Assembly (NCBI GenBank): GCA_043801115.1
Contig: JAZDMJ010000046.1
Coordinates: 1-6,662 of the forward strand
DNA length: 6,662 nt
Source: CAZHUN01 sp043801115
GTDB lineage: Archaea > Iainarchaeota > Iainarchaeia > Iainarchaeales > UBA10191
Direction: 5' to 3'
Notes under the pieces: generated by a model
Database searches by the model: none
What the model was told of the DNA's origin: nothing
The model's input: the letters and a program-made list of their open reading frames with translations, nothing else
Program-made: the position numbers and the translations under genes
Shown: one piece after another, positions 6,074 to 6,662 of the stretch
How positions within the stretch are numbered: position 1 is the first letter of the stretch
Layout: the number at the start of each line of letters is the position of its first letter

Positions 6074-6147
6074 TGGACCCGGGCAGATTTGAACTGCCGA
6101 CACTTGGTGTATAAGACCAATGCTCTACCAGGCTGAGCTACGGGTCC
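6074..6147 (-). tRNA. tRNA-Ile(UAU)
   Basis: All 74 bases fold without mismatch. Acceptor: GGACCCG with CGGGTCC. D stem: GCTC with GAGC, loop AGCCTGGTA. Anticodon stem: TTGGT with ACCAA, 7-base loop CTTATAC. Variable loop: GTGTC. T stem: GGCAG with CTGCC, loop TTCAAAT. The discriminator is A73, as IleRS expects. T33 is followed by anticodon TAT at 6113-6111, then A37, which favours t6A as in other tRNAs with U36. The G15-C48 Levitt pair, T8-A14, G18 G19 and TTC of the T loop are present. There is no intron and no encoded CCA. The anticodon reads AUA. Most archaea use CAU with agmatidine at C34 for this codon, made by TiaS; a UAU tRNA makes that step unnecessary. A one-base shift to valine (UAC) is excluded by the stem register. 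Confidence 0.95.
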
Positions 6148-6165
6148 TTTCGAGTTTGAAAAGAA

Positions 6166-6181
6166 CTTTAAACTATTTGAA
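6166..6181 (-). promoter_or_regulatory. Promoter of the tRNA-Ile(UAU)-ileS transcript
   Basis: The minus strand reads TTCAAATAGTTTAAAG. The TTCAAATAG part is centred about 27-30 bases before the tRNA 5' end and the TTTAAA part about 22, so transcription should begin at or a few bases before base 1 of the tRNA. This is the only TATA-like element I can see for ileS. Confidence 0.55.
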
Positions 6182-6327
6182 GGGCTATGTTTGGAGCGAA
6201 AATCAGCGACTGCGTATTTGACAATCCCTTCTGTGCATGCAGGAAAAGAGGCGGGCGGGAGTTTTTAAAGCTAGGGGGGCAAAGTGACAGTTGTGCTGCC
6301 CTTTGGTGCGGGTATGAGCAAGAGTGG

Positions 6328-6336
6328 ATTTATATT
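6328..6336 (+). promoter_or_regulatory. TATA box of the right-edge gene
   Basis: ATTTATATT, close to the archaeal consensus, is centred 27 bases before ATG 6359 and so predicts a leaderless transcript. It is the main evidence that this frame, not the opposite strand, is the coding one. Confidence 0.6.
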
Positions 6337-6358
6337 GAACTATTGAATTGTTTCTAGC

Positions 6359-6662
6359 ATGCCCTTGCCTAGCTTTTCTGGAATATTGCGGCGACTCAGG
6401 ATAACAAGAGGTTATAGAAGTCAAACAAGTCGGAATGTTTTGGAAACACTTGAACAAAAAAACCAAACTGCTTTTGCGCAAGCAAGGGAGCGAGCAATTG
6501 TCTCCAAACAACCCTCCCTTAGAGAAAATAGAAAGAATATGAAAGGGAACTTTGCTCAAGGGGTCGCTCGATTACTGGGAAAATTTGACCGAAGTCTTTC
6601 TGAAGTTAATGAAGAGCACGGAGTCGATTTTGTTCAAGAGGTTGAACAGTTAAAAGTAAAAT
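6359..6662 (+). CDS. Unknown basic, helical protein, 3' end beyond window
   Basis: 101 codons are open from ATG 6359 to the right edge. An in-frame stop at 6344-6346 limits the start, and the TATA box fits it. I do not recognise the family. The N-terminus is strongly basic (GILRRLRITRGYRSQTSR), followed by charged, probably helical segments (NVLETLEQKNQTAFAQARER, RSLSEVNEEHGVDFVQEVEQ) with no TM helix or cysteine. That would suit a nucleic-acid-bound or coiled-coil protein, but this is only a guess. Codon use differs from its neighbours: its 12 arginines use CGA (4), AGA (4), AGG (2) and CGG (2), never CGC or CGT, and two of three isoleucines are AUA. A competing 118-residue minus-strand frame (6203-6559) reads like a shadow. 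The rest of the gene would be needed to classify it. Confidence 0.65.
   Translation, partial: MPLPSFSGILRRLRITRGYRSQTSRNVLETLEQKNQTAFAQARERAIVSKQPSLRENRKNMKGNFAQGVARLLGKFDRSLSEVNEEHGVDFVQEVEQLKVK

Larger units (their letters stand above)
6148..6358. other. Sparse intergenic region between the tRNA and the right-edge gene
   Basis: It holds the tRNA promoter at its left end and the TATA box of the right-edge gene at its right end. Between them are a GC-rich patch (GCGGGCGGGAG, 6251-6261), an AT-rich TATA-like spot GTTTTTAAAGCT (6261-6272) readable on both strands but leading to no credible gene, a short palindrome TGCATGCA (6234-6241), and a run of six G (6274-6279). An open frame of 56 codons (6187-6357) crosses it but lacks a matching promoter. 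I recognise no RNA gene. Confidence 0.5.

Noticed and set aside
4764..6092. 442-codon plus-strand open frame opposite ileS
   Set aside because: It is antisense to the highly conserved IleRS reading and runs into the tRNA gene. Its product is a repetitive Arg/Phe/His-rich string, as expected from the mirror of GC-biased third positions.
6074..6147. Reading the tRNA as tRNA-Val(UAC) or as intron-containing
   Set aside because: The 5-bp anticodon stem fixes a 7-base loop CTTATAC, which gives UAU. There are no extra bases for an intron.
6234..6241. Palindrome TGCATGCA as a regulatory site
   Set aside because: It is short, alone, and not placed relative to any promoter.
6203..6559. 118-codon minus-strand frame at the right edge
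   Set aside because: It crosses the promoter of the plus-strand gene, lacks its own TATA box at a suitable distance, and its translation looks random. The full right-hand sequence could change this.
1..6662. CRISPR arrays, insertion sequences or long repeats
   Set aside because: I saw no regularly spaced direct repeats, no transposase reading frame and no terminal inverted repeats.

Overview
The window looks archaeal. TATA-like boxes sit at a near-constant 26-27 bases before several start codons, which implies leaderless transcripts. The isoleucyl-tRNA synthetase has the HLGT form of the HIGH motif, a deoxyhypusine-synthase-family gene is present, and the tRNA gene has no encoded CCA. The short IleRS, the rare tRNA-Ile(UAU) and several lineage-specific small or surface proteins would fit a DPANN-type archaeon, but that placement is inference and no phylogenetic marker was searched.

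Left part, minus strand (1-2363). A deoxyhypusine-synthase-like gene (1446-2363) is followed, after a 91-base gap (1354-1445) with its own promoter and two perfect inverted repeats, by a MacB/LolD-type ABC ATPase (604-1353). The ATPase stop overlaps by ATGA the start of a secreted protein with S-layer/CARDB-like Ig domains (1-607), which runs off the left edge. The last two probably act together at the cell envelope; a permease would be expected beyond the edge.

Middle, plus strand (2364-3186). A 67-base divergent intergenic region carries back-to-back TATA-like boxes for the DHS-like gene and for a 205-residue membrane-anchored, cysteine-rich surface protein (2431-3048). A hidden 32-codon single-TM miniprotein (3088-3186) follows.

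Right part. ileS (3189-6056, minus) converges on the miniprotein with only two bases between the stop codons. Just 17 bases upstream of ileS, on the same strand, is a complete tRNA gene (6074-6147) whose anticodon is UAU, i.e. tRNA-Ile reading AUA. Most archaea read AUA with an agmatidine-modified CAU tRNA. The synthetase thus sits directly behind one of its own substrate tRNAs and seems to share its promoter. A 211-base sparse region (6148-6358) leads to a plus-strand gene (6359 to the edge) with unusual arginine and isoleucine codon use, possibly newly acquired.

The strongest leads are the tRNA-Ile(UAU)-ileS pair, the altered active site of the DHS-like protein, the unlisted miniprotein, and the palindromic promoters.
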